From Rhizobium sp. 11515TR (lineage in GTDB: Bacteria > Pseudomonadota > Alphaproteobacteria > Rhizobiales > Rhizobiaceae), in contig NZ_CP023000.1 of NCBI RefSeq assembly GCF_002277895.1, positions 1,426,001-1,490,000 of the forward strand: a DNA stretch of 64,000 bases, in the 5' to 3' direction. Positions within the stretch are counted from its first letter, which is position 1. Each line of letters starts with the position of its first letter. Of the stretch, positions 41,400 to 49,663 are shown piece after piece. The position numbers and the translations under genes are program-made. The notes below the pieces were generated by a model. It was not told the DNA's origin. It worked only from the letters and a program-made list of their open reading frames with translations, and did not search any database.

Positions 41400-41714
41400 T
41401 CATGGTGCGCTCGTGCGGAGTTCGGCGACGGTACATCGGAGTTTCAGATGAGTGGAATTCCCTATATCGAGCTTGTCCCACGGAACGATGTAACTGGTCG
41501 GCCGCTCTGCGAATCCGAAGAGCCGCAGCATGACGCTGCCGATCGTCGTTGCCGACAGTCTTTCGAGCAAGCCAAGAGCTCCGAGGTGATATTCGACAAC
41601 GAAGAAATCTTCCTCCGCAGCTTCCGCTTTGATCTCTTCCAAGCGTGCGATCGGCTTACCATTTAAATCATGGACCTTCATTCCAAGCAGAAGCTCCAGA
41701 TGAATCTCCGTCAT
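41400..41714 (-). CDS. PRC-barrel-like cytoplasmic protein 2 of the Nramp operon
   Basis: 104 residues from ATG 41714 (MTEIHLELLLGMKVHDLNGK), with GGGAGG upstream. The sequence PIARLEEIKAEAAEEDFFVV, EYHLGALGLLERLSATTIGS and SYIVPWDKLDIGNSTHLKL looks like a PRC-barrel-type domain with a VPWDKLD strand. It overlaps the previous gene (ATGA) as the last of four operon genes. Such proteins may regulate or scaffold the transporter; this is inference. Confidence 0.65.
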   Translation of the reverse strand: MTEIHLELLLGMKVHDLNGKPIARLEEIKAEAAEEDFFVVEYHLGALGLLERLSATTIGSVMLRLFGFAERPTSYIVPWDKLDIGNSTHLKLRCTVAELRTSAP

Positions 41715-42076
41715 GACAGCCCTCCCGGGATGCGCCTGAGAATATGTTGCCTCAACCATTCCTGCGTCTGTTCTAGAGGTGTGTCGCTGTCGTCGATATC
41801 AACTTGAATGTCGACGCCCGCATCAGTGATTTTCGACCATGGGATCCGATAGGGGCATCGATCGCGTCCCGCCCGCGCCCGTTGGGAAAGGGCAAGCAGC
41901 CAGCGATATAGGCGTGGGCTCAGCCTTCGCATCAGCGTCAAGTGGCCCATTTCGAGAAAGCTGATCTTGAGCCGGCCGTCGTTTTCGGTCGTAAGCACGA
42001 TCCCGTCGACCTTTCCAATACGAGCCTGTTTGCGATCGACCACCTGCTTATCCAGAATGTCGCGCACAAGATACAT
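41711..42076 (-). CDS. PRC-barrel-like protein 1 of the Nramp operon
   Basis: 121 residues: MYLVRDILDKQVVDRKQARI, GKVDGIVLTTENDGRLKISF, CPYRIPWSKITDAGVDIQVD. The pattern resembles PRC-barrel domains found with MgtE-like and Mg transport systems (RDxLDKQVVDRxxxRxGKVDGIV). It starts one base after the transporter stop and overlaps the next gene by 4 bases, so the three are co-translated. Likely cytoplasmic partner of the transporter. Confidence 0.7.
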   Translation of the reverse strand: MYLVRDILDKQVVDRKQARIGKVDGIVLTTENDGRLKISFLEMGHLTLMRRLSPRLYRWLLALSQRARAGRDRCPYRIPWSKITDAGVDIQVDIDDSDTPLEQTQEWLRQHILRRIPGGLS

Positions 42077-42077
42077 G

Positions 42078-43295
42078 TCAGCCTCCCAGGATTTCCAGAG
42101 GGGTAGTTACAATTGAAAGCACGAAAGCCATCGCAACGATAAAGATGACCGCGGCATTGCTTATCCACCCGTTTCTATGCTTTCCCACATAGGTCGGATC
42201 GTTCATCAGGATAAGGAAGGGAACCACGCCGAACGGCAGGCTGAGAGCTGAGAGGGCCATCGAAAAGATGGTGATCCGAAGCGGATCTACACCGATGACG
42301 ATTGGGATCACGGCAATCATAAGGCAGGCTGTGTAGACGAGGCAAAAAGCGGGATTTTCTTTCGGCTTCATGTTTTCAGACCAATTCCATCCGAAGCCCT
42401 GTGCGACCAGATAGGCCTGTGCCAGGCTCACTTCGAGGGTCGCGCCCAAACATGTAATCCCGAGCGAGATTGCAAAGAGGTAAAGTCCCCATTTTCCAAA
42501 GGCGGGCGTGAGGATCATGGCAATCTGCTCATATCCTTCAATGTCTTCAATCCCGCTAGAGGGATAAATCATTGCAGCCGATACCATGACAGCGGCGGTA
42601 ATGATCGCGCCAAAACTCATGCCAAGGATCGCGATCGCGCGATTGGCGCCAAAGTAACTCTTGTCCCATTCGTCTTCGAGGGCGCCCGAGGAATAGAAGT
42701 AAAAGAGATAGGGAGAAATGACAGCGCCCAATATCCCGACGACGATGAAGCTATAGTGTAGCGGATCTTTACTGGGCAGGGTCGGCAGAAGGCCCTTCGC
42801 AATTTCACCCCATGGCGGATCCATGACGAACACGGCGACGACGAAAGAAAGCGCCAAAAGTCCTAAAGCCGATATGCCATTTTCGATAAGGCCGAATGTG
42901 CCTCGCCAAAGCAGCAACCAGGCCATAAATGTCACCGGCAACGACCACCACGGAAATTTCACTCCGGTCAGGAATTGCAGCGCAAGCGAGATGCCGCCGA
43001 TCTCGGCTGCAAGAACGAGAAGATTGACGACGAAGACTATGGATATAGTCAGAAGAAAAATGTTGGAGCCGAAGCGGTCCCGAATTCCGTCGACAATCGT
43101 ATAATGGCTCGCGATTGCGAAACGCCCCGACATTTCGACGAGAAAAATCACACAGATCGTACCGAGCACAATAGCCCAAAGGGGAGTATAGCCATAGGCT
43201 GCTCCAGCTTGGCTGGAAGTTGCGATATTTCCCGTTTCAAGAAAACCGCCGATGCTTGTGATGATGCCAAGCGATACCTGCAGCAATTTCTTCAA
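42078..43295 (-). CDS. Nramp-like transporter 2 (ETGN/SPY variant)
   Basis: 405 residues, about 11 membrane helices. Helix 1 has IGGFLETGNIATSSQAGAAY (classical DPGN is ETGN here) and helix 6 VGILGAVISPYLFYFYSSGA, with SPY instead of MPH. The acidic residue is moved and the metal-selective methionine is lost, so Mg or another hard cation is a reasonable guess. TTG 43295 overlaps the stop of the lipoprotein gene upstream (TTGA). Two PRC-barrel-like proteins are encoded downstream. Confidence 0.83.
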   Translation of the reverse strand: MKKLLQVSLGIITSIGGFLETGNIATSSQAGAAYGYTPLWAIVLGTICVIFLVEMSGRFAIASHYTIVDGIRDRFGSNIFLLTISIVFVVNLLVLAAEIGGISLALQFLTGVKFPWWSLPVTFMAWLLLWRGTFGLIENGISALGLLALSFVVAVFVMDPPWGEIAKGLLPTLPSKDPLHYSFIVVGILGAVISPYLFYFYSSGALEDEWDKSYFGANRAIAILGMSFGAIITAAVMVSAAMIYPSSGIEDIEGYEQIAMILTPAFGKWGLYLFAISLGITCLGATLEVSLAQAYLVAQGFGWNWSENMKPKENPAFCLVYTACLMIAVIPIVIGVDPLRITIFSMALSALSLPFGVVPFLILMNDPTYVGKHRNGWISNAAVIFIVAMAFVLSIVTTPLEILGG

Positions 43296-43675
43296 TCTGC
43301 TGCTCCTGATTTAGCTCTTAACTCGCTTTCGAGGCTTCGCAAATCGCGAAGATGTTGGGAAAGCCCATCCGTCCGGCCATTGATGAGCTCGCGATGCGCT
43401 GAACCGGTGATCATGTTCAACCGGCCGGCGAGGGCAGCCAGATTCTCTGGGAATGTCGGGAGCTCCTTCGATAGAGAGCCGATCTCCTTTGTACACCGCT
43501 CTATCGTCAGGATGGCAAAACTATTCGATACGAGCATTTTCGTTCGCGCGTCCAAGACCATCTCCGCGGTTGCGCTCCAAGAGAGCACATCACGAATTTT
43601 TCGTTCGCGCTGTTGCTGTCCATCCGAGCAGGAGGTTAAGGAGACTAAGAAAAGGGCGATGATGAACAGTTTCAC
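43292..43675 (-). CDS. Small lipoprotein, first gene of the Nramp/PRC operon
   Basis: About 127 residues from GTG 43675 with GAGG upstream: VKLFIIALFLVSLTSCSDGQ, an N-terminal signal with lipobox LTSC. The rest is helical and charged (DGLSQHLRDLRSLESELRAK). Anchored to the outer or inner membrane, it may help ion uptake or sense the periplasm; no family recognised. Its stop overlaps the transporter start. Confidence 0.65.
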   Translation of the reverse strand: MKLFIIALFLVSLTSCSDGQQQRERKIRDVLSWSATAEMVLDARTKMLVSNSFAILTIERCTKEIGSLSKELPTFPENLAALAGRLNMITGSAHRELINGRTDGLSQHLRDLRSLESELRAKSGAAD

Positions 43676-43985
43676 AGCAGAGTCCTCGTAGCGTCCCGCC
43701 CAAACTCCGTTTTCCTCATATATCCTCATATAATCGAATAGAGCCGGGTGAGTTCCAACGCAGTGACGGCTGGTACTGTCCCATGGAACTTTAACCGGGC
43801 GGACGGCCTAGCACCTCGACCACAGCAATACGTTTGAAGGGACAAATCAGTTCGCGAATGCCCATCACTGATGATCCGTTGTCCGTGCGCTCAGCGGCGT
43901 ATCAACATCTGTCTTAAATGGGCAATGGAACAACCGCCCGTCGACGGTGTTCAAGTCGATATGTCTTCAGCGAGGCGGTGATCAA
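43676..43985. other. Divergent intergenic space without a convincing gene
   Basis: 310 bases between the lipoprotein start and the next plus-strand gene. No long frame, hairpin or EcfG consensus is seen; GGAAC near 43786 lacks a proper -10. Confidence 0.5.
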
Positions 43986-44804
43986 ATGAATGCTCCCGCG
44001 AATATGGATTTAAGCACCAGGGATAATTCGCCGATGGAAGCGAAGGCGGTGCCTAGGTTAACCGATCCAGATGCTGAAGCCTTCGTTGCGAGTGTTATCA
44101 AGGATCTCGTTGAGTCCCGGGTCCCGTTCCTTGTCGCGGGCACTTACGCGGTCAGCGCCTACACGGGAATTTCGCGCGAAACGAAGGATTGCGATATTTT
44201 CTGCAAGGCAGGCGATTTTCTGCGGATTCTCTCGAATTTTCAGAGTCATGGCTATTCGGTAGAGGTGATAGATGAGCGCTGGCTAGGGAAGATCTCCAAG
44301 GGGCGGCACTTCTTCGATGTGATCTTTGCATCCCCTGATGGAGCAATGCCTGTAAACGATAACTGGTTCGAGGACGCCCGCCGGTTCCAGATGTGCGATT
44401 GCTCTGTCCGCATCGCTGGGGCAACCGAGTTAATCTGGTCGAAATGCTTCGTTCAGCTGCGGCATCGCTATGACGGCGCCGACGTCGCCCATGTGATCCT
44501 GAAGGCACACGACAAGGTCAATTGGCGTAAGCTGTTGGAATATCTCGAGGTAAATTGGGAAGTGTTGCTGATCCATCTTCTCAACTTCCGCTGGATCTAT
44601 CCTTCCGAGCGCGACAAAATTCCGGACTGGCTGATGGACGAGCTACTCGACCGGTTAAGCGCTCAGCGTGACCTGCCTTTGCCACAGACGAAGATATGCC
44701 GCGGCCGGATGTATTCTCGTATCGATTTTGAAATTGACGTGAAGGAATGGGGTTTTGCCGACGTAAGCGGCGACGGCGAATGGCGCGACGAAGAGGAGAG
44801 TTGA
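43986..44804 (+). CDS. Nucleotidyltransferase-fold protein of unknown role
   Basis: 272 residues from ATG 43986 (MNAPANMDLSTRD), GAGG nearby. The core VPFLVAGTYAVSAYTGISRE, TKDCDIFCKAGDFLRILSNF resembles minimal nucleotidyltransferases (GG/AGxxA then DxD), but the usual GS pair is AGTYA here. FFDVIFASPDGAMPVNDNWF follows. It could modify a protein or RNA or serve in a toxin-antitoxin-like pair. It lies 2 bases before the phosphoesterase gene, so the two probably act together. Confidence 0.6.
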   Translation: MNAPANMDLSTRDNSPMEAKAVPRLTDPDAEAFVASVIKDLVESRVPFLVAGTYAVSAYTGISRETKDCDIFCKAGDFLRILSNFQSHGYSVEVIDERWLGKISKGRHFFDVIFASPDGAMPVNDNWFEDARRFQMCDCSVRIAGATELIWSKCFVQLRHRYDGADVAHVILKAHDKVNWRKLLEYLEVNWEVLLIHLLNFRWIYPSERDKIPDWLMDELLDRLSAQRDLPLPQTKICRGRMYSRIDFEIDVKEWGFADVSGDGEWRDEEES

Positions 44805-44806
44805 CG

Positions 44807-45532
44807 ATGGCCAATGATCAACGACGGAAATTGAGAGTCGCCGCCGTCGCAGATCTTCATGTCAAGGAAGATCGGGAGCAATCCTACAAGGCGCTTTTTG
44901 CCGATATTTGTTCGGTCGCCGATGTCTTGGTCATCGCCGGCGATCTGACCGACCTCGGCAAGCCGAAAGAGGCCGAATTGCTTGCCGCCGACCTGCGCAA
45001 CTGCACGGTTCCGGTGGTGGCGGTGCTCGGCAATCATGATTATGAAAGCGGTGCCGTCGAGGAGGTAACGTCCATTCTCACGGAGGTCGGCGTGAAGCTT
45101 TTGAACGGCCGAGCAGTAGAGATCGACGGAGTTGGCTTCGTCGGCGTGAAAGGCTTTGCCGGAGGGTTTGGACGCTACATGCTGAGTTCCTTCGGAGAGC
45201 CCGCCATCAAGGCGATGGTCGCTGAAAGCGTCGATGAAACCATGCGGCTGGAAAACGCCATGCGTCAGGTTCGGGCCAGCCGCTCCATGGTGGTTCTGCA
45301 CTATGCGCCGATCACAGAGACAGTCGTCGGCGAACCGCCGGAAATCTTTCCCTTTCTCGGCTCATCGCGTCTTGCCGAAACGATCGATCGCTTCAAGGTC
45401 GATGCGGTCGTCCATGGACACGCGCACCGGGGCAGCTATGAGGGCCGGACCCCCGCAGGAGCACCAGTTTTCAATGTCGCCGCCCACATCGAGAAACCCA
45501 CGGGCAAGCCTTACGCACTCATCGATCTCTAG
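44807..45532 (+). CDS. Calcineurin-like metallophosphoesterase
   Basis: 241 residues. ATG 44807 (MANDQRRKLR) after GAGGAGAG; the frame to 44747 overlaps the preceding gene. The metallophosphoesterase motifs are in order: AAVADLHVKEDRE, VLVIAGDLTDLG, VLGNHDYESGAVEE, VVLHYAP and VVHGHAHRGSYEG. It binds two metal ions and hydrolyses phosphoesters. Substrate unknown; the coupled nucleotidyltransferase-like gene suggests a nucleotide or nucleotidylated substrate. Confidence 0.87.
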   Translation: MANDQRRKLRVAAVADLHVKEDREQSYKALFADICSVADVLVIAGDLTDLGKPKEAELLAADLRNCTVPVVAVLGNHDYESGAVEEVTSILTEVGVKLLNGRAVEIDGVGFVGVKGFAGGFGRYMLSSFGEPAIKAMVAESVDETMRLENAMRQVRASRSMVVLHYAPITETVVGEPPEIFPFLGSSRLAETIDRFKVDAVVHGHAHRGSYEGRTPAGAPVFNVAAHIEKPTGKPYALIDL

Positions 45533-45633
45533 CGGCAATCCCGACTGATGCCATGGCCGTCGTCACCGGCACAGGCGCTAGGGAACAGAAAAGCTTGTCG
45601 TTGGTTCTTTGTGGGAAATCGAGGATCTTCATC

Positions 45634-48036
45634 ATGGCTACCCAACCGAGAAACGAACCATCGAGAACACCCGGCAAACCCGCAGCAGGTGGATGGGGTT
45701 CTGCAAAGTCGGTGGGTGGCATTCTCCTTCGGGAGCATATTCCGATCGCGGGCCCATCCCTTCTGGCGCATCAGAACAAGCCCGATGGCTACATGTGTGT
45801 CAGTTGTGCGTGGGGCAAGCCTGCCAAGCCTCATCCGTTGGAGTTCTGCGAAAATGGTGCCAAGGCTACCAGTTGGGAAGTTACCAACCGGCGCGCCGAT
45901 CGTGCCTTCTTCGCGGCACATACGCTCGCCGAACTTGAAACCTGGTCCGACCATGATCTCGAGGAACAAGGGCGTCTGACGCATCCCATGCGCTGGGATG
46001 CCGAAAAGGACAAATACGTACCCATAGCCTGGCATGTGGCTTTTGAGGAGATCGGCCGCGAATTGAGGGCGCTGTCCCCAGAGCAGGTTGATTTCTATAC
46101 GTCCGGGCGCGCGTCGCTCGAAACGGCTTACATGTATCAGTTGTTCGCGCGCATATACGGCAGCAATCATTTGCCGGATTCGTCAAACATGTGCCACGAA
46201 AGCACATCCGTCGCCCTGCCGGAAAGCATCGGCGCTTCGATCGGTACGGCGATTCTGTCCGATTTCCAAAATTGCGACTGCATCTTCTATCTTGCGCAGA
46301 ACGTTGGCACGTCCTCGCCGAGAATGCTTCACGACCTGCAGGATGCGGTCAACCGGGGCGTCAAGATCGTCACCTTCAACCCACTTCACGAGCCGGGGCT
46401 GCAGCGTTTCATCAATCCTCAGATGCCCGGTCAGATGCTCACCGGCAAGGAAACGCCGATTTCCTCGGAATACTATCAGGTCAAGAACGGCGGCGATATC
46501 GCCGCGCTTTTCGGTGTGTGCAAGGCGCTCATCGAGGCCGACGATGCTCTGAAGGCATCCGGTAGCAGCAAGGTCGCGGGAAGCGATGCTATACCGGACG
46601 ATCCCTCCGATGCCGGAACGGTCGCCTTTGCCGCAGCGATTGCCGCCGCCGACAAGAAGCATGTCCTTGACCACGATTTCATCCGCCAACATACCGCGGG
46701 CTTCGAGGAGTTCGCGGCCGCGGCGCGGAATTACGATTGGGCCGAGCTGGAGCGTGTCTCGGGCCTGACGCGGGCTCAGATGCAGCAGGCGGCTTCCACC
46801 TATGCCAACTCGAATGCGGTTCTCATGGTTTATGGCATGGGCCTTACGCAGCATGTCATGGGTGTCCAAAACGTACATATGGTCGTCAACCTCGCGCTTC
46901 TGCGCGGCAATATCGGTAAGCCGGGAGCCAATATCTGCGCAGTCCGTGGCCATTCGAATGTTCAGGGCCAGCGCACGGTGGGGATCACGGAAAAGCCGGG
47001 CCTCGTGCCGCTGGACAAGCTGGCTGCACTTTATCAGTTCGAGCCGCCGGAATGGATCGGCCACACCACGGTCGAAACATGCAAAGCGATTCTTGAAGGC
47101 GAGTCGCGGGCGTTCGTCAGCCTCGGCGGAAATTTTCTGCGAGCCATTCCTGAAACCGTTGCAATGGAGAATGCATGGAGGAAGCTGCGCCTGACCGTCC
47201 AGATCGCCACCAAGCTCAATCGCAGCCACGTCATTCATGGCGAAATCGCCTATCTCCTGCCGTGTCTCGGCCGCATCGAAATCGATGAACAGGCGAGCGG
47301 CCCGCAGGCCGTTTCGATGGAAAGCTCGGTTGCGCATTTTCACGGCTCGCGTGGAAGAGCCAAGCCCGCCAGTCCGGAATTGCTTTCCGAGCCAGCAATT
47401 ATCGCCGGGATGGCAAAGGCGACGCTGACCAAGGGTGTGGTGCCATGGGACCGCTGGGTTGCTGACTATTCGACTATTCGCGACGCCATCGAGCAAACCT
47501 ATCCGGAGACGTTCAAGGACTTCAACGAGCGCATGTTCCACCCCGGCGGCATTCCAAGGCCATTGCCCGCGCGGGAGCGCAAATGGGTGACCCCCAACGG
47601 CAAGGCCAATTTCATTACACCTGACCGCCTGTTTCCGGAGTTTTCGCTCGATGCGCAAAGCGACGATGTCCTTCATCTCGCGACGTTGCGTTCTAACGAT
47701 CAGTTCAACACGACGATTTATGGCTTTAGCGACCGCTATCGCGGCATCGAAGGAACCAGGCGGGTCGTCTTCGTCAACACAAACGATATAGGACGTCTGG
47801 GTTTCAGCAATGGCGAGGCCGTCGATCTGGTGACCGCGATCGATCGGGAAACGGAGCGGCGGGTTACAGGGTTCACCATTGTTGCCTATAACATGCCGGA
47901 AGGTTGTTGCTGTGCCTACTACCCGGAAGCCAACCCGCTGTTCCCTTTGAGCCATCATGACGCCAAGGCAAAGACACCCTCCTACAAGCTTTTGCCCGTG
48001 CGCCTTGTCCGCTCTGGCGCTGCTCCCGTTCATTGA
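45634..48036 (+). CDS. Molybdopterin oxidoreductase, formate dehydrogenase-like (YdeP/FDH4 alpha family)
   Basis: 800 residues, cytoplasmic (no Tat signal), Mo/W-bis-MGD enzyme. The N-terminal Fe-S site is GYMCVSCAWGKPAKPHPLEF then CENG. SSNMCHESTSVALPESIGAS supplies a cysteine (with the adjacent His), the position of SeCys/Cys metal ligands in formate dehydrogenases. Cofactor-binding stretches include LRGNIGKPGANICAVRGHSN and MPEGCCCAYYPEANPLFPLS. ATG 45634 (MATQPRNE) after GAGGA. It ends 26 bases before a cytochrome c gene and the caa3 oxidase operon. Formate is the likely donor; other donors are possible. Confidence 0.85.
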   Translation: MATQPRNEPSRTPGKPAAGGWGSAKSVGGILLREHIPIAGPSLLAHQNKPDGYMCVSCAWGKPAKPHPLEFCENGAKATSWEVTNRRADRAFFAAHTLAELETWSDHDLEEQGRLTHPMRWDAEKDKYVPIAWHVAFEEIGRELRALSPEQVDFYTSGRASLETAYMYQLFARIYGSNHLPDSSNMCHESTSVALPESIGASIGTAILSDFQNCDCIFYLAQNVGTSSPRMLHDLQDAVNRGVKIVTFNPLHEPGLQRFINPQMPGQMLTGKETPISSEYYQVKNGGDIAALFGVCKALIEADDALKASGSSKVAGSDAIPDDPSDAGTVAFAAAIAAADKKHVLDHDFIRQHTAGFEEFAAAARNYDWAELERVSGLTRAQMQQAASTYANSNAVLMVYGMGLTQHVMGVQNVHMVVNLALLRGNIGKPGANICAVRGHSNVQGQRTVGITEKPGLVPLDKLAALYQFEPPEWIGHTTVETCKAILEGESRAFVSLGGNFLRAIPETVAMENAWRKLRLTVQIATKLNRSHVIHGEIAYLLPCLGRIEIDEQASGPQAVSMESSVAHFHGSRGRAKPASPELLSEPAIIAGMAKATLTKGVVPWDRWVADYSTIRDAIEQTYPETFKDFNERMFHPGGIPRPLPARERKWVTPNGKANFITPDRLFPEFSLDAQSDDVLHLATLRSNDQFNTTIYGFSDRYRGIEGTRRVVFVNTNDIGRLGFSNGEAVDLVTAIDRETERRVTGFTIVAYNMPEGCCCAYYPEANPLFPLSHHDAKAKTPSYKLLPVRLVRSGAAPVH

Positions 48037-48062
48037 AGCCCGAACAGGTTGGAACATCAGCC

Positions 48063-48668
48063 ATGCCGTGGGAGGTAAGTAGAGAATTCTTTGATCGCGC
48101 ATTCATAGCCGTCGCTTTTCTGGTGACTCTCGGCGCGGCCGCGCTCATCGGCGAGGCGCGAGAAGGGCGACAATATCGAACCGATCCCACCGTCGGAGCC
48201 GCCTTGGACGAGCTGCGCCTGATGCCGAACGGTATCAGTGGCACTCCGCCGGAAATCTATTTTGCCCTCGGCAAACCTTATGAGACCACCGCTTACGATC
48301 TCAGCCAGGGCAAACGGCTCTATTCCTGGTTCGGTTGCGGGGCATGCCATGGCGACGGGCGTGGCGGGAGAGGCCCTTCTTTCCTGGATGGCTGGTGGCT
48401 CTATGGTCCGGAGATGGTGTCGATCGCAGCCTCCATCCGCGACGGCCGTCCGCATGGAATGCCGGCTTTTCGCGACAAGATGACGATTGACGAGATCTGG
48501 CAGCTCGCAGGCTACGTCCAGACGATCGGCGCATATAAGGCCAAGATCACCGCGCCGAGCCGCAATGACGACAAGCAGACCCGCCCAGCGGAAAACCGAG
48601 CGCCGGCGGCAATCCTGTTCGACGAAGGCCCTGTCGGACCGAACGCTGTACAGGAGCCGTCCCATTGA
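48063..48668 (+). CDS. Membrane-anchored monoheme cytochrome c
   Basis: 201 residues. N-terminal anchor FFDRAFIAVAFLVTLGAAAL, then one heme site GCGACHGDGRGGRGPSFLDG and the axial methionine likely in RPHGMPAFRDKMT. It would carry electrons between the preceding Mo enzyme and the following caa3 oxidase. ATG 48063 is used; its ribosome site is weak. Its stop overlaps the TTG start of the oxidase subunit II gene. Confidence 0.82.
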   Translation: MPWEVSREFFDRAFIAVAFLVTLGAAALIGEAREGRQYRTDPTVGAALDELRLMPNGISGTPPEIYFALGKPYETTAYDLSQGKRLYSWFGCGACHGDGRGGRGPSFLDGWWLYGPEMVSIAASIRDGRPHGMPAFRDKMTIDEIWQLAGYVQTIGAYKAKITAPSRNDDKQTRPAENRAPAAILFDEGPVGPNAVQEPSH

Positions 48669-49663
48669 AAGCGGGCGCTGCCGTTGTCCTGTTCGTGTCG
48701 GCCATCCTGATTGCAGGATGCAACGGCGCTCAGTCGGCCCTGAATGCTGAGGGAGCCGCGGCTGTTCAGCTCAAGCATCTCATCATCGGGATCGTGGTGG
48801 TCTGCTCTGTCGTATGGGCGCTGGTCATGGTCGTTCTGGTCCTCGCATTGCTGCGAGCCAGGACACCGCGGGAAAGTCCAAGTTCCGAGAGCGAGCGGCG
48901 GATGGGCAAGCTGGTGACGGCGGCTGTCGCGGCGACCGTTGTCATCATCGCCGGTTTGACGATTGCAAGCTTCTATGCAACGCGCGGCCTCGGCATGTCC
49001 GAGGATGCCACTCTCGCGATCAAGGTTCGCGGCCAGCAATGGTGGTGGCAATTCATCTACGATGATGTCGATCCGGCCAAGTCCTTTCAGACGGCCAACG
49101 AGATGCATATCCCGGTCGGCGTGGATATTCGCATCGAGCTCGAAAGCTCGGATGTCATTCATTCCTTCTGGGTACCGAGCCTAGCCGGTAAGCGCGACCT
49201 CATTCCCGGCCGGCAGAACGTCATAACCATACGAGCGGAGCGGCCAGGTGTTTATCGCGGTCAATGCGCGGAATTCTGCGGGCTTCAGCACAGTCACATG
49301 GCACTGTTCGTCATCGCGGAGAACATGGCCGCCTATCAGCGCTGGGCTGCCGCCCAGAGGGCCAGTAGCGTATCGTCGGCCGATCCGGAGGCGACAGCCG
49401 GCAAGGCTCTCTTCATGCGCAAGCCCTGTGCGGCCTGCCATACCATACGCGGAACCGAGGCATCGGGATCGACGGGGCCGGATCTGACGCATGTCGGAAG
49501 TCGCCAGACGATTGCGGCAGGGTTGCTCGACAATACCCGCGGTTCGCTTGCCGCCTGGATTGCCGATCCGCAGACACTGAAACCGGGGAACAACATGCCG
49601 ATGGTTCCGCTCTCCAGTGACGAGTTGCGGCAGCTTTCCGCCTATATGGAAAGCCTCAAATGA
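48665..49663 (+). CDS. ctaC: Cytochrome c oxidase subunit II with fused cytochrome c (caa3 type)
   Basis: 332 residues. Lipobox-like signal SAILIAGCNG, two membrane helices, a CuA domain with ligands in SDVIHSFWVPSLAGKRDLIP and RGQCAEFCGLQHSHMALFVI, and a C-terminal cytochrome c with CAACHTI heme site and the axial NMPMVP. The fusion is characteristic of caa3-type oxidases, which take electrons directly from an attached cytochrome. TTG 48665 is the start, overlapping the previous stop (TTGA). Confidence 0.92.
   Translation: MKAGAAVVLFVSAILIAGCNGAQSALNAEGAAAVQLKHLIIGIVVVCSVVWALVMVVLVLALLRARTPRESPSSESERRMGKLVTAAVAATVVIIAGLTIASFYATRGLGMSEDATLAIKVRGQQWWWQFIYDDVDPAKSFQTANEMHIPVGVDIRIELESSDVIHSFWVPSLAGKRDLIPGRQNVITIRAERPGVYRGQCAEFCGLQHSHMALFVIAENMAAYQRWAAAQRASSVSSADPEATAGKALFMRKPCAACHTIRGTEASGSTGPDLTHVGSRQTIAAGLLDNTRGSLAAWIADPQTLKPGNNMPMVPLSSDELRQLSAYMESLK

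Noticed and set aside
46183-48102. 639-codon minus-strand frame opposite the Mo oxidoreductase
   Set aside because: Antisense shadow; the plus-strand product has clear cofactor motifs.
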